Source: Neorhizobium galegae bv. orientalis str. HAMBI 540
GTDB taxonomy: Bacteria > Pseudomonadota > Alphaproteobacteria > Rhizobiales > Rhizobiaceae
Direction: 5' to 3'
Assembly (NCBI RefSeq): GCF_000731315.1
Contig: NZ_HG938353.1
Coordinates: 434,001 to 498,000 of the forward strand
DNA: 64,000 bases
This document shows positions 11,892 to 21,175 of this stretch, piece after piece. The translations under genes were made by a program, and so were the position numbers. The notes under the pieces were generated by a model. That model made no database searches. It worked only from the letters and a program-made list of their open reading frames with translations, and was not told where the DNA came from. The number at the start of each line of letters is the position of its first letter. Positions within the stretch are counted from its first letter, which is position 1.

Positions 11892-14795
11892 ATGACCGAT
11901 ACCGCCGAAAAAATCGACTATTCGAAAACCCTCTATCTGCCCGAAACCGATTTCCCGATGCGCGCCGGCCTGCCGCAGAAGGAACCGGAACTGGTTGCCC
12001 GCTGGCAGCAGATGGACCTCTACAAGCAGCTCCGCGCCTCCGCCGCGGGCCGGACAAAATTCGTGCTGCATGACGGCCCGCCCTATGCCAACGGCAATAT
12101 CCATATCGGCCACGCGCTGAACAAGATCCTCAAAGACGTCATCACCCGCTCGTTCCAGATGCGTGGGTATGACTCGAACTATGTTCCGGGCTGGGATTGC
12201 CACGGCCTGCCGATCGAATGGAAGATCGAGGAAGCCTACCGCGCCAAGGGCAAGAACAAGGACGAGGTTCCGATCAACGAATTCCGCCAGGAATGCCGCG
12301 AATTCGCCGCCGGCTGGATCAAGGTCCAGGGGGAAGAATTCAAGCGCCTCGGCATCGTCGGCGATTTCGAAAACCCGTACCTGACGATGAACTTTCACGC
12401 CGAGAGCCGCATCGCCGGCGAGCTTTTGAAGATCGCCCAGAGCGGCCAGCTCTATCGCGGCTCGAAGCCGATCATGTGGTCGGTCGTCGAGCGCACCGCG
12501 CTGGCGGAGGCTGAGGTCGAGTACCACGATTACGAGAGCGACACGATCTGGGTGAAGTTCCCTGTCAACAACGCCGTTCGTGATGGTGCTGTGATGGGAG
12601 ACCTCGTGGGCGCCTTCGTCGTCATCTGGACCACTACCCCTTGGACGATCCCCGGCAACCGAGCGATCTCCTATTCTTCAAAGGTCAATTACAGCCTCTA
12701 CGAGATCACCGAAGCAGAGAATGATTTTGGCCCTCGTCCGGGTGAGAAGCTTATATTTGCGGATAGACTGGCTGCAGACGCTTTCGCAAAGGCCAAGCTT
12801 CAATATCGTGTTGTGCGTTCTGTCTCTGCCCTGGAACTGGCCGGTTTGGGCGTGCGGCATCCTTTGGAAGGATTGGGTGGTGGATATCACTTTGCCGTTC
12901 CCATGCTGGACGGGGACCACGTTACAGATACGGACGGAACAGGTTTTGTTCATACGGCTCCTGGGCACGGACGCGAAGACTTTGACATTTGGATGGAGCA
13001 AGCCCGCCATAAAGGCGTAGATACGAAAATCCCCTTCACGGTCGATGACGGCGGTTTCTACACCGCCGACGCCCCCGGTTTCGAGGGCGTTCGCGTCATG
13101 GACGACAACGGCAAGAAGGGCGATGCCAACGACCGCGTCATCAAGGCGCTGATCGAGCGGAACGCGCTGTTTGCCCGCGGCCGGATGAAGCATCAGTATC
13201 CGCATTCCTGGCGGTCGAAGAAGCCGATCATCTTCCGCAACACGCCGCAGTGGTTCGTCTACATGGACAAGGACCTTGCCGACGGCACCACGCTGCGCTC
13301 GCGCGCCCTGAAGGCGATCGACGACACGCGTTTCGTGCCCGCGGCCGGCCAGAACCGCCTGCGCGCCATGATCGAACAGCGCCCGGACTGGGTGCTTTCG
13401 CGTCAGCGCGCCTGGGGCGTCCCGATCTGCGTCTTTGTCGACGAACAGGGCGAAATCCTCCAGGACGAGGCGGTCAACCAGCGCATCCTCGAAGCCTTCG
13501 ATCTCGAAGGTGCCGACGCCTGGTTCGCCGAAGGTGCTCGTGAGCGTTTCCTCGGCTCGCGCGCCAACGAAGGCTGGACCCAGGTCAGGGATATCCTCGA
13601 TGTCTGGTTCGACTCGGGCTCGACGCACACGTTCACGCTGGAGGACCGCCCGGACCTGAAATGGCCGGCCGACGTCTATCTGGAAGGATCGGACCAGCAT
13701 CGCGGCTGGTTCCATTCCTCGCTGCTGGAATCCGCCGCCACCCGCGGCCGGGCACCTTATGACACGGTCGTCACCCATGGCTTCACCATGGATGAAAAGG
13801 GCCAGAAGATGTCGAAGTCGCTCGGCAATGTCGTGGCCCCGCAGGACGTCATGAAGGATGCCGGCGCCGATATCCTTCGCCTCTGGGTGATGACGACCGA
13901 CTATTGGGAAGACCAGCGCCTCGGCAAGACGATCATCCAGACCAATGTCGACGCGTATCGCAAGCTGCGCAACACGATCCGTTGGATGCTCGGCACGCTC
14001 GCCCATGACGAGGGCGAGGAGATCGCCTATGCCGATCTGCCTGAACTCGAAAAGCTGATGCTGCATCGTCTGGCCGAACTCGATAAGCTGGTGCGCGAAG
14101 GTTATGACGCCTTCGAGTTCAAGAAGATCGCCCGGGCGCTGATCGATTTTTCCAATATCGAGCTGTCGGCCTTCTACTTCGATATCCGCAAGGATGCGCT
14201 CTATTGCGACGCCCCGTCGTCGCTGCGCCGCCGTGCGGCTCTTGCGGTCATCCGCAAGATCTTCGAATGCACGGTGACCTGGCTTGCCCCCATGCTGCCA
14301 TTCACCACCGAAGAATCCTGGCTGTCGCGCAACCCGAATGCGGTTTCGATCCATCTCGAACAGTTCCCGACGGTCCCGGCCGAGTGGAAGAACGAGGCGG
14401 TTGCCGAGAAGTGGGCGCAGATCCGCAAGGTGCGTTCGGTTGTCACAGGCGCGCTCGAAATCGAACGCAAGGACAAGCGGATCGGCTCTTCGCTGGAGGC
14501 CGCGCCGGTCGTTTATGTCAACGATCCGGAGCTGATGAAGGCGCTGGAAGGCCAGGAGTTCGAAGAGACCTGCATCACCTCGGGCATCGCGATCGTTGCG
14601 GGCGAGGGGCCGGAAAACGCCTTCCGTCTGCCGGAAGTGCAGGGCGTCGCGGTCGATCCGAAGCTCGCCGAAGGCACCAAATGTGCACGCTCGTGGCGGG
14701 TGACGACCGATGTCGGCTCCGATCCTGCCTATCCGGATGTATCGGCGCGCGACGCCGCCGCATTGCGCGAACTCGCTGCACTTGGTCGGCTTTGA
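11892..14795 (+). CDS. ileS: Isoleucyl-tRNA synthetase IleS
   Basis: Charges tRNA-Ile and hydrolyses mischarged Val-tRNA-Ile. 967 residues. HIGH is at 71-74 ([14 protein letters not shown]) and KMSKS at 639-643. The CP1 editing domain lies roughly at 200-400 with [10 protein letters not shown] and the editing aspartate region [19 protein letters not shown] 11892 is the family start ([17 protein letters not shown]); the longer frame from 11814 is not. The segment at about 12541-13030 is lower in GC and richer in rare codons (ATA, AGA, TCT, GTT) than the rest, suggesting allelic replacement of the editing domain. Confidence 0.97.
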   Translation: MTDTAEKIDYSKTLYLPETDFPMRAGLPQKEPELVARWQQMDLYKQLRASAAGRTKFVLHDGPPYANGNIHIGHALNKILKDVITRSFQMRGYDSNYVPGWDCHGLPIEWKIEEAYRAKGKNKDEVPINEFRQECREFAAGWIKVQGEEFKRLGIVGDFENPYLTMNFHAESRIAGELLKIAQSGQLYRGSKPIMWSVVERTALAEAEVEYHDYESDTIWVKFPVNNAVRDGAVMGDLVGAFVVIWTTTPWTIPGNRAISYSSKVNYSLYEITEAENDFGPRPGEKLIFADRLAADAFAKAKLQYRVVRSVSALELAGLGVRHPLEGLGGGYHFAVPMLDGDHVTDTDGTGFVHTAPGHGREDFDIWMEQARHKGVDTKIPFTVDDGGFYTADAPGFEGVRVMDDNGKKGDANDRVIKALIERNALFARGRMKHQYPHSWRSKKPIIFRNTPQWFVYMDKDLADGTTLRSRALKAIDDTRFVPAAGQNRLRAMIEQRPDWVLSRQRAWGVPICVFVDEQGEILQDEAVNQRILEAFDLEGADAWFAEGARERFLGSRANEGWTQVRDILDVWFDSGSTHTFTLEDRPDLKWPADVYLEGSDQHRGWFHSSLLESAATRGRAPYDTVVTHGFTMDEKGQKMSKSLGNVVAPQDVMKDAGADILRLWVMTTDYWEDQRLGKTIIQTNVDAYRKLRNTIRWMLGTLAHDEGEEIAYADLPELEKLMLHRLAELDKLVREGYDAFEFKKIARALIDFSNIELSAFYFDIRKDALYCDAPSSLRRRAALAVIRKIFECTVTWLAPMLPFTTEESWLSRNPNAVSIHLEQFPTVPAEWKNEAVAEKWAQIRKVRSVVTGALEIERKDKRIGSSLEAAPVVYVNDPELMKALEGQEFEETCITSGIAIVAGEGPENAFRLPEVQGVAVDPKLAEGTKCARSWRVTTDVGSDPAYPDVSARDAAALRELAALGRL

Positions 14796-14807
14796 CGGCT
14801 TGAAATC

Positions 14808-14884
14808 ACCGGATGATTGCGCTTTGGGCAATCATCCGGTAAAACCGCCTGAAATTGGCCGGATTTTCCGGCCATCAGGCGTTT
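14808..14884 (+). terminator. Two tandem hairpins after ileS, the second terminator-like
   Basis: Hairpin 1 is a perfect 13-bp stem ACCGGATGATTGC / GCAATCATCCGGT (14808-14840, 7-base loop). Hairpin 2 is a nested stem CGCCTGA...GGCCGGA-TTT-TCCGGCC-A-TCAGGCG (14846-14881) followed by TTTGATT. The second fits an intrinsic terminator of ileS. The first, followed by A residues, would suit the opposite strand or transcript protection. Confidence 0.7.
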
Positions 14885-14929
14885 GATTGTGTCTGAGGCG
14901 TCAGGACGGGCGCCGCTGGAAGGGTTTTG

Positions 14930-15559
14930 ATGAAAGCGACATATGCGTTTCGTGTCGGCATGGGCTTGGCCGGTATCCTCGCCTCGACATTGACCCTTTC
15001 GGGCTGCATCGGCGGCCCGACCTACGGCACTGACAAGACCGCCATGGAGCAGCTGACCGACGATCTTGGTCAGTCCGTCTCGCTGGGCGGCAAGAATACC
15101 GAAGCGAAAGCCGGCCTGAAATACAACCCGCGTCCTTCGCTGGTTGTCGCCAAGGGACAGGACCAGGCGCTGCCGGCGCCGCAGCAGTCGCTGGCGAACC
15201 GCGAGAGCAACCCCAATTGGGTCGAATCTCCGGAAGAAACCCGCAAGCGTCTGCGTGCCGAGGCGGCGGCTCACGAGAATGATCCCAACTATCGCTCACC
15301 GCTATTGGCGGGCAATGGCCAGGCCGGTCAGATGACCGAGACGGAAAAGTGGGAAGCCTTCCGCAAGGCCAAGGAAAACGCCGAGACCGTCAGCGTCACC
15401 GGACGCCGCCGTTCGCTCGCCGAGCCGCCGGCGGAGTTCCGCTCGGCGGACGCAGCAGCACTGTCGGATGTCGGCGAGCCCGAAAGCCAGAAGGAAAAGC
15501 GCCGCAAGGCGCAAGCCGCGGACGCCAAGAAGGGCAGTGACTGGTGGAAGCTCTTCTAG
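14930..15559 (+). CDS. Putative outer-membrane lipoprotein, rhizobial hypothetical
   Basis: 209 residues. The N-terminus is a lipoprotein signal peptide: a basic start, a hydrophobic core and the lipobox LTLSGC, so Cys at about residue 26 would be lipidated. The mature part is hydrophilic, rich in Ala, Glu, Lys and Arg, and probably largely disordered; the end is SDWWKLF. No catalytic motif is seen. ATG 14930 was preferred over the adjacent TTG. I recognise it only as a conserved type of rhizobial lipoprotein of unknown role. Confidence 0.8.
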   Translation: MKATYAFRVGMGLAGILASTLTLSGCIGGPTYGTDKTAMEQLTDDLGQSVSLGGKNTEAKAGLKYNPRPSLVVAKGQDQALPAPQQSLANRESNPNWVESPEETRKRLRAEAAAHENDPNYRSPLLAGNGQAGQMTETEKWEAFRKAKENAETVSVTGRRRSLAEPPAEFRSADAAALSDVGEPESQKEKRRKAQAADAKKGSDWWKLF

Positions 15560-15566
15560 GCCCGCT

Positions 15567-16022
15567 CTAGCTCTCTCTTTTCGATCTGAAGAAGCTGGTG
15601 AGCAGGATCGCGGCTTCGCTTTCGCCGAGGCCGGAATAGACCTCCGGTGCGTGATGGCAGGTCGGCTGGGCGAAGAAGCGCACGCCGTTGTCCACCGCTC
15701 CGCCTTTCGGGTCTTCCGCGCCGTAATAGAGCCGCCGGATGCGCGCAAACGAGATCGCCGCCGCGCACATGGTGCAGGGTTCGAGCGTCACGTAAAGGTC
15801 GGCACCTGACAGCCGCTCCTGTCCAAGCGCGGCCGCGGCATCCCGGATGACGGCGATTTCGGCATGGGCGGTAACGTCGTTTTCGGCGCGGGTCCGATTT
15901 CCGGAGCGGGCGACGATAACGCCGTCGACGACCAGAACGGCGCCGATCGGAACCTCGCCGCGGGCGGCCGCGTCTTTGGCTTCCGCAAGGGCTGCGTCCA
16001 TGAACCCGTCGCTATTAGGCAT
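15567..16022 (-). CDS. tadA: tRNA-specific adenosine deaminase TadA
   Basis: Deaminates A34 to inosine in tRNA-Arg(ACG). 151 residues. Zinc site: HAE (His53, catalytic Glu55) and PCTMC (Cys83, Cys86). The C-terminus has the usual family helices. It is convergent with the lipoprotein gene (7 bases between stops) and divergent from the pseudouridine synthase gene; the pairing of tadA beside this synthase is common in rhizobia. Confidence 0.95.
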   Translation of the reverse strand: MPNSDGFMDAALAEAKDAAARGEVPIGAVLVVDGVIVARSGNRTRAENDVTAHAEIAVIRDAAAALGQERLSGADLYVTLEPCTMCAAAISFARIRRLYYGAEDPKGGAVDNGVRFFAQPTCHHAPEVYSGLGESEAAILLTSFFRSKRES

Positions 16023-16169
16023 TTCGGCGATTCCCTCTTAACCCGGATCGCGCGAACTGGTAGGAAGCATCCAACTGGACGCCCGGCTGCGGGCACGAAT
16101 CCATCTCAGTCAACACGAACAAGAATGTCCGGATCGCTCCGTAGACATCACGCTTCAGGCAAACAACAA

Positions 16170-18398
16170 ATGAATTCCAAAGACAAGCCGAAGCGCGGCG
16201 AAGGCAAGACTTTCGTTCGCGAAACCAAACCGAGAGCCGCTCCGAAGGCCGGCGCTGCAGGCAAGGCGGGTTTTTCCGCCAAGGAAGGCCTCGGCCCCAG
16301 GAAGAGTTCCGCGGCCAAGAGCGGCGCTGAAAAGGCGGCAAAGCCCGTCCGCAAGCTGCCGCCGGCACCGGAAACCATGGAGGCCGAGGGCAAGCCCGAG
16401 CGCATCTCCAAGATTCTCGCCCGTGTCGGCGTCGCGTCGCGCCGCGATATCGAGCGGATGATCATGGAAGGCCGGGTCAGCCTGAACGGCAAGGTTCTCG
16501 ATACGCCGGTCGTCAACGTGACGCTCGCCGACAGAATAGAAGTGGATGGCATGCCGATCCGCGGCATCGAGCGCACCCGCCTCTGGCTCTACCACAAGCC
16601 CGCCGGCCTGGTGACCACCAATTCCGATCCGGAAGGCCGCGCCACCGTCTTCGACAACCTGCCGGAAGGCCTGCCGCGGGTGCTCTCCATCGGCCGCCTC
16701 GACATCAATACCGAAGGCCTGCTGCTGCTGACCAACGATGGCGGCCTGTCGCGCGTGCTGGAACTGCCGACCACCGGCTGGCTGCGCCGCTACCGCGTGC
16801 GTGCCCATGGCGAGATCAAGCAGGAGGAGTTGGACAAGCTGAAGGAGGGCATCGCCGTCGAAGGCGTGCTCTACGGCTCGATCGACGCGACGCTCGACCG
16901 CAGCCAGGGCAGCAATGTCTGGATCACCATGGGCCTTCGCGAAGGCAAGAACCGCGAGATCAAGAACGTGCTCGGCGCGCTCGGCCTCGAGGTCAACCGT
17001 CTGATACGCATTTCCTACGGACCTTTCCAGCTCGGAGACCTGCCGGAAGGCCAGGTGGTGGAAGTGCGCGGCCGCATGCTGCGCGACCAGCTTGGGCCCC
17101 GCTTGATCGAGGAATCGAAGGCCAATTTCGACGCGCCGATTTATACCGAGATCGCCGCTGACGAGGAAGAGAAGCCCGCCCGCGCCGAGCGTTCGGAATG
17201 GACTGCAAGGCCGGAGCGGACCGAACGCCCGCGTGCCGGCAAGCCGGAGGATCGGCGTGAGAAGCCGTCTGGCCGCCCCGACACCCAACGCGACGACCGC
17301 AAGTTTGCCGACAAGCCGCGTGGTGCCAAGCCGTTTGGCAATCGCGCCGAGGACGAGGACGACCGTCCGAAGAAGCGTCCGCCGATGGGCACCAGCCGCA
17401 CCGCCAATGTCTGGATGGCGCCCGGCGCCCGTCCGACCACCGAAAGCAAGACGCGCAAATCCTCCGCCCGTGCCGAGGCCGAGCAGCTTTTCAAGAAGCC
17501 CACGCCGCAGAACGACCGGCCGGTCATCGTCAATCGCGCCGAAGAGGACCACGACTGGATCCGCGCCGACGGGCCTGACAAGCCGGAAAAGGCTGATTTC
17601 GGCCGCAAGAAGTCCTTTGGCGATCGGCCGGACCGCGGCGATCGTCCCGTCGGCGACAAGCCGAGGGGCGAACGTTCCTTCGGCGACAAACCCCGTGGCG
17701 ACCGCAAACCGCGCGAAGGCGGCGACCGTCCGCGCACCAAATCCTTCTCGGGCGACGCCCGTTCGGAACGTCCACGCGGCGAGCGCGCCTTTGGTGACCG
17801 CCCGCCCCGCGGCGACCGCCCGTTCGGCGACAAGCCCAGAGGCGACCGCCCATTTGCCGACCGCAAGCCGCGAGCCGACGGCGACCGCCCAGCACGCGCC
17901 TTCGGCGAAGGCCGCCCTGAGCGTCCGCGCGGCGAACGTCCTTCCGGTGCCCGCCCGCCCCGTGGTGACCGCCCGTTCAGCGACAAGCCGAGGGGCGAAC
18001 GCTCTTTCGGTGATAAGCCGAGAGGGGAACGTTCGTTCGGCGACCGCAAGCCGCGCGAGGATGGCGAGCGTCCCGCACGGTCCTTCTCCGCAGGCGAGGG
18101 GCGCTCCGAGCGTCCGCGCAGCGACCGGCCGTTCTCGGATCGGCCTCCGCGCGGAGATCGTCCCGCAGGTGACCGTCCCACAGGTGATCGGCCCGCCGGC
18201 GACCGGCCGCGCGGTGGAAAGCCAGGCGGCAAACCATTGGGCGCCAAGCCGGGCGGCGGCAAGAGCTTTGGCGGAAAACCTTCCGGCGGCCGTGGAAAAC
18301 CGGCGGGTGCCGGTGGCAAGCCCGGGGGCAAGCCTGGTGGCCGGCCCGCGTCGGGCGGACGCCCGGCCGGCGGCAAGCCGCGCACGCCGAGAGGGTAA
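16170..18398 (+). CDS. RluB/RsuA-family pseudouridine synthase with a very long disordered tail
   Basis: 742 residues, about three times the usual size. In order: a basic Lys/Ala-rich N-terminus, an S4 RNA-binding domain (about 70-115, RISKILARVGVASRRDIERM), then the RsuA/RluB/E/F catalytic domain with GRLDINTEGLLLLTNDGG and catalytic Asp178, ending at about residue 320. The rest, over 400 residues, is a disordered basic tail made of imperfect GDRPFGDKPRGERSFGD-type repeats, ending in Gly/Lys/Pro-rich repeats. By family it should modify 23S rRNA. The ATG at 16170 fits the family start. Overlong antisense frames over the tail are artefacts of the repeat. Confidence 0.92.
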   Translation: MNSKDKPKRGEGKTFVRETKPRAAPKAGAAGKAGFSAKEGLGPRKSSAAKSGAEKAAKPVRKLPPAPETMEAEGKPERISKILARVGVASRRDIERMIMEGRVSLNGKVLDTPVVNVTLADRIEVDGMPIRGIERTRLWLYHKPAGLVTTNSDPEGRATVFDNLPEGLPRVLSIGRLDINTEGLLLLTNDGGLSRVLELPTTGWLRRYRVRAHGEIKQEELDKLKEGIAVEGVLYGSIDATLDRSQGSNVWITMGLREGKNREIKNVLGALGLEVNRLIRISYGPFQLGDLPEGQVVEVRGRMLRDQLGPRLIEESKANFDAPIYTEIAADEEEKPARAERSEWTARPERTERPRAGKPEDRREKPSGRPDTQRDDRKFADKPRGAKPFGNRAEDEDDRPKKRPPMGTSRTANVWMAPGARPTTESKTRKSSARAEAEQLFKKPTPQNDRPVIVNRAEEDHDWIRADGPDKPEKADFGRKKSFGDRPDRGDRPVGDKPRGERSFGDKPRGDRKPREGGDRPRTKSFSGDARSERPRGERAFGDRPPRGDRPFGDKPRGDRPFADRKPRADGDRPARAFGEGRPERPRGERPSGARPPRGDRPFSDKPRGERSFGDKPRGERSFGDRKPREDGERPARSFSAGEGRSERPRSDRPFSDRPPRGDRPAGDRPTGDRPAGDRPRGGKPGGKPLGAKPGGGKSFGGKPSGGRGKPAGAGGKPGGKPGGRPASGGRPAGGKPRTPRG

Positions 18399-18404
18399 CG
18401 GGTA

Positions 18405-18965
18405 GTGCGGATCGTCGGTGGTGAATTTCGCGGCCGGTCTCTGGCCACGCCCAAAACGAGCGATATCCGGCCGACCATCGACCGGACGCGCGAAAGCCTG
18501 TTCAACATCATCGGCCACGTCTATCCGCAGGCGCTGGACGGCGGCCGGGTGATCGACCTCTTCGCGGGTACCGGCGCTGTCGGGCTGGAGGCGCTGTCGC
18601 GCGGCTGCAAGAGCGCGCTCTTCGTCGAGAACGGCGTCGAGGGTAGGGGCCTGTTGTGGGAGAATATCGACAGTCTCGGCCTGCATGGCCGGGCGCGCAT
18701 TCTGCGCCGTGATGCCACCAAGCTCGGCACGGCCAACAATATCGAGCCGTTTCATTTCCTGTTCGCCGACCCGCCCTATGGCCAGGGGCTTGGCGAGGGC
18801 GCAATGCTTTCGGCCCATGTGGGCGGCTGGCTCGCACCCGGAGCCCTTGCCATTCTGGAGGAGCGGGCCGACATCAATCCTGCTGTCGATGCCGCGTTCA
18901 AGCTCCTGGAGAGCCGCACATTCGGCGATACCCGCATGGATTTTTTCCGCTACCAGCCGACCTGA
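18405..18965 (+). CDS. rsmD: 16S rRNA (guanine966-N2)-methyltransferase RsmD
   Basis: 186 residues; SAM-dependent methylation of G966 in 16S rRNA. Motifs: MRIVGGEFRGR at the start, RPTIDRTRESLFNI, the SAM loop VIDLFAGTGAVGLEALSRG, and the catalytic FADPPYGQ. GTG start, 6 bases after the pseudouridine synthase stop, so the two rRNA-modifying genes are probably co-transcribed. Confidence 0.95.
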   Translation: MRIVGGEFRGRSLATPKTSDIRPTIDRTRESLFNIIGHVYPQALDGGRVIDLFAGTGAVGLEALSRGCKSALFVENGVEGRGLLWENIDSLGLHGRARILRRDATKLGTANNIEPFHFLFADPPYGQGLGEGAMLSAHVGGWLAPGALAILEERADINPAVDAAFKLLESRTFGDTRMDFFRYQPT

Positions 18966-18975
18966 GGTCAGAGGA

Positions 18976-19857
18976 ATGAATACGAGGCTTGCAGTTCCCG
19001 ATCTCGAAGCCGTTGGAGCCAAGGGCGGCCTGACGTTTGCCATCGCTCTCGGCGGCGGCGGGGCGCGGGGCATCTCGCATATCCAGGTCATCGAGGCGCT
19101 CGACGAACTCGGCATACGGCCGGTGGCGATTTCCGGCTCGTCGATCGGCGCGATCATCGGCGCCGGCATGGCGTCGGGCATGACCGGCCGCGAAATCCGC
19201 CAATATGCGCTGGAGACGGTCGGCCACCGCGGCACCCTTTTGAATAAGCTCTGGGGCCTCGGCCCGGCGACCATGCGCGACAAGCTCGGCGGCTTCCGTT
19301 TCGGGCAGTTCAATCTTGAACTGATCCTCGATGCCTTCCTGCCGCCGCAGGTGCCGGAGGATTTTGCCGATCTCGAAATCCCGATGAAGATCTCCGCCAC
19401 CGACTACTACGGCCAGGCGGAAGTGATCCTCGAACAGGGCGAGCTGCGCACCGCGATCGCCGCTTCGGCCGCCATTCCGGGCCTGTTCATGCCGGTCCGG
19501 GTCAACGGCCGGGTGATGATCGATGGCGGCGTCTTCAATCCCGTCCCCTATGAGCAGCTGATGGACGTGGCCGACGTGGTGATCGGCGTCGACGTGGTCG
19601 GTGCGCCGGAAGGCGACGGCACCCATGCGCCCAGTCGCATCGACAGCCTGTTCGGCGCCAGCCAGCTGACGATGCAGGCGAGCATCGCGCTCAAGCTGAA
19701 GCTCAATCCGCCGCATATCTTCCTTCGGCCGTCGGTCAACCGTTTCCGGGTGCTCGATTTCCTGAAGGCCCGCGAAATCCTCGACGAATCCGAGCACGTC
19801 AAGGACGAACTGAAGCGCGCCATCGACGCACTGCATGCGGCGGCAGCCGAAGCCTGA
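18976..19857 (+). CDS. Patatin-like phospholipase (RssA type)
   Basis: 293 residues. Patatin-like serine lipid hydrolase with the oxyanion loop GGGGARG (26-32), nucleophile elbow GSSIG (54-58, Ser56) and catalytic Asp183 in DGG. No signal peptide, so probably cytoplasmic or at the inner membrane face. Substrate unknown. Start at ATG 18976 with GAGG just upstream, 10 bases after rsmD, likely the last gene of that operon. Confidence 0.9.
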   Translation: MNTRLAVPDLEAVGAKGGLTFAIALGGGGARGISHIQVIEALDELGIRPVAISGSSIGAIIGAGMASGMTGREIRQYALETVGHRGTLLNKLWGLGPATMRDKLGGFRFGQFNLELILDAFLPPQVPEDFADLEIPMKISATDYYGQAEVILEQGELRTAIAASAAIPGLFMPVRVNGRVMIDGGVFNPVPYEQLMDVADVVIGVDVVGAPEGDGTHAPSRIDSLFGASQLTMQASIALKLKLNPPHIFLRPSVNRFRVLDFLKAREILDESEHVKDELKRAIDALHAAAAEA

Positions 19858-19869
19858 CGTTTGGGCTGG

Positions 19870-20475
19870 CTAAGCGGCCTCGGTTTTCCGGGCCGTGCTG
19901 AAAACATTGCGGCCGATCTTGCGCGCGATCTCTGATGGGAAATCGGGCTTATCCAGCTCTTCCTCCAGGAGAAGCTCGGATGCCATGACCGGCGCGCCGC
20001 AATAATCGAATATCCCATGATCGATCTGTGTTCTCATCGCGCCGAAATAGCCATGTCGCGCATAGGTGCGCATGTCGGCGCCGCCGATCGCGACCAGATG
20101 GATGGGAAGGTGGTGAAGTTTCTTCACCACCTTGGCGCCTTCCGCGTCGTCATAGGCCCAGCCGTTTGCGAACACGCGGTCGATCCATCCTTTCAGTAGC
20201 CCCGGCATGGACCACCAGTAGACAGGATAGACGAGCACCAGAACATCGGCACGATCGATCCTCGCCTGTTCGGCCGTGACATCCGCCGAGGGTGCTTCCT
20301 CCCTGCGATGCGCGGCGAGATCCGCCTGCGTAAATCTCGGATCGAAGCCCTCCGCCGCAAGATCGGCAATCTCGAAAGAACCGCCGGACATGGTGACGCC
20401 CTCGGCCAGATGGGCGGCGACGTTATGGGTGAGGGATCCGGGTTCGGGATGCGAAACGACGATCAGTGCGTGCAT
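19870..20475 (-). CDS. NAD(P)H quinone oxidoreductase, flavodoxin-like fold
   Basis: 201 residues of the NQO1/MdaB/KefF group, FMN- or FAD-dependent reductases that pass two electrons to quinones. Motifs: LIVVSHPEPGSLTHN (phosphate loop), VLVYPVYWWSMPGLLKGWIDRVF, and GGADMRTYARHG. AGGAG precedes the ATG. It is divergent from a TetR regulator across a symmetric operator, so it is probably repressed by it and induced by quinones or electrophiles. A Kef-type antiporter lies nearby, which recalls KefF-KefC pairs, but it is transcribed separately. Confidence 0.88.
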   Translation of the reverse strand: MHALIVVSHPEPGSLTHNVAAHLAEGVTMSGGSFEIADLAAEGFDPRFTQADLAAHRREEAPSADVTAEQARIDRADVLVLVYPVYWWSMPGLLKGWIDRVFANGWAYDDAEGAKVVKKLHHLPIHLVAIGGADMRTYARHGYFGAMRTQIDHGIFDYCGAPVMASELLLEEELDKPDFPSEIARKIGRNVFSTARKTEAA

Positions 20476-20517
20476 GGCGATAACTCCTGCTGGCAGATTG
20501 AAACTGACGGGCGATAG

Positions 20518-20552
20518 CTATATACTTTTAGTAAGTTACTTTTGGTATATAG
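20518..20552. promoter_or_regulatory. Symmetric operator between the quinone reductase and tetR genes
   Basis: Nested inverted repeats centred on 20535: outer CTATATAC (20518-20525) / GTATATAG (20545-20552), inner AGTAA-G-TTACT (20530-20540). It fills the 79-base gap between divergent starts and ends 2 bases before the tetR ATG. A TetR dimer, or two, bound here would cover both promoters. Confidence 0.75.
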
Positions 20553-20554
20553 TC

Positions 20555-21175
20555 ATGTCAAGCATCGAACTGAAAGAACCGGCGCGTCTCCGGCAACGCC
20601 TCTCGCGGCAGGGAAGGCGCCAGCAGTTGATGGAGGTTGCGTGGCGCATCGTCCGGGAGGAGGGCACCGATGCCCTGACGCTTCCCCGGCTGGCGGAGCA
20701 GGCGGGCGTCGCAAAGCCCGTCGTCTACGATCATTTCAGCACCCGGCCCGTTCTCTTGGCAGCACTTTACGAGGATTTCGACAGCCGCCAGACGGCCATC
20801 ATGGACGCTGCCCTGCAATCGAGCGCCCCGACGCTCGCTGACCGGGCGGCGGTCATCGCCTCCTCCTATGTGGATTGTGTTCTGTTGCAGGGCCGGGAGA
20901 TACCGGGCGTAATCGCCGCCTTGGCGAGTTCCCCCGAGCTTGAACGGATCAAGCGCGACTACGAGGTTATTTTCATGGAAAAATGCCGGCTTGCGCTTGT
21001 CCCGTTCGCGGAAGCCCGCCACATAGCGCTGCCCGGTCTTTGGGCCATGCTCGGTGCAGCCGAAGCGCTGTCCAACGCCGCCGCGAGCGGGGACATCACG
21101 GCGGCAGAGGCCAAGGATGAGCTTTCCGAGACGATCGTCGCGATGGTCGCAAGAGCAAGCGCCCGCCGGCCCTAA
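20555..21175 (+). CDS. TetR/AcrR family transcriptional regulator
   Basis: 206 residues. N-terminal HTH at about 20-65 (RIVREEGTDALTLPRLAEQ then AGVAKPVVYDHF), followed by a helical ligand-binding domain. The start at 20555 lies directly behind the operator, with no Shine-Dalgarno, so it may be leaderless or weakly translated. By position it controls the quinone reductase and itself. Its stop overlaps the antiporter stop by a few bases, convergently. Confidence 0.9.
   Translation: MSSIELKEPARLRQRLSRQGRRQQLMEVAWRIVREEGTDALTLPRLAEQAGVAKPVVYDHFSTRPVLLAALYEDFDSRQTAIMDAALQSSAPTLADRAAVIASSYVDCVLLQGREIPGVIAALASSPELERIKRDYEVIFMEKCRLALVPFAEARHIALPGLWAMLGAAEALSNAAASGDITAAEAKDELSETIVAMVARASARRP

Noticed and set aside
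11616..12527. Upstream extension of the Xre-type antitoxin frame
   Set aside because: The extension is antisense to ileS and has no family similarity; the antitoxin of 139 residues is of normal size.
12678..14831. 717-codon frame antisense to ileS
   Set aside because: Shadow of ileS codon bias; no protein-like features.
16155..19400. 1081-codon minus-strand frame over the pseudouridine synthase, rsmD and patatin genes
   Set aside because: It spans several well-supported genes and is kept open by the GC-rich repeat tail; its translation is low-complexity without domains.
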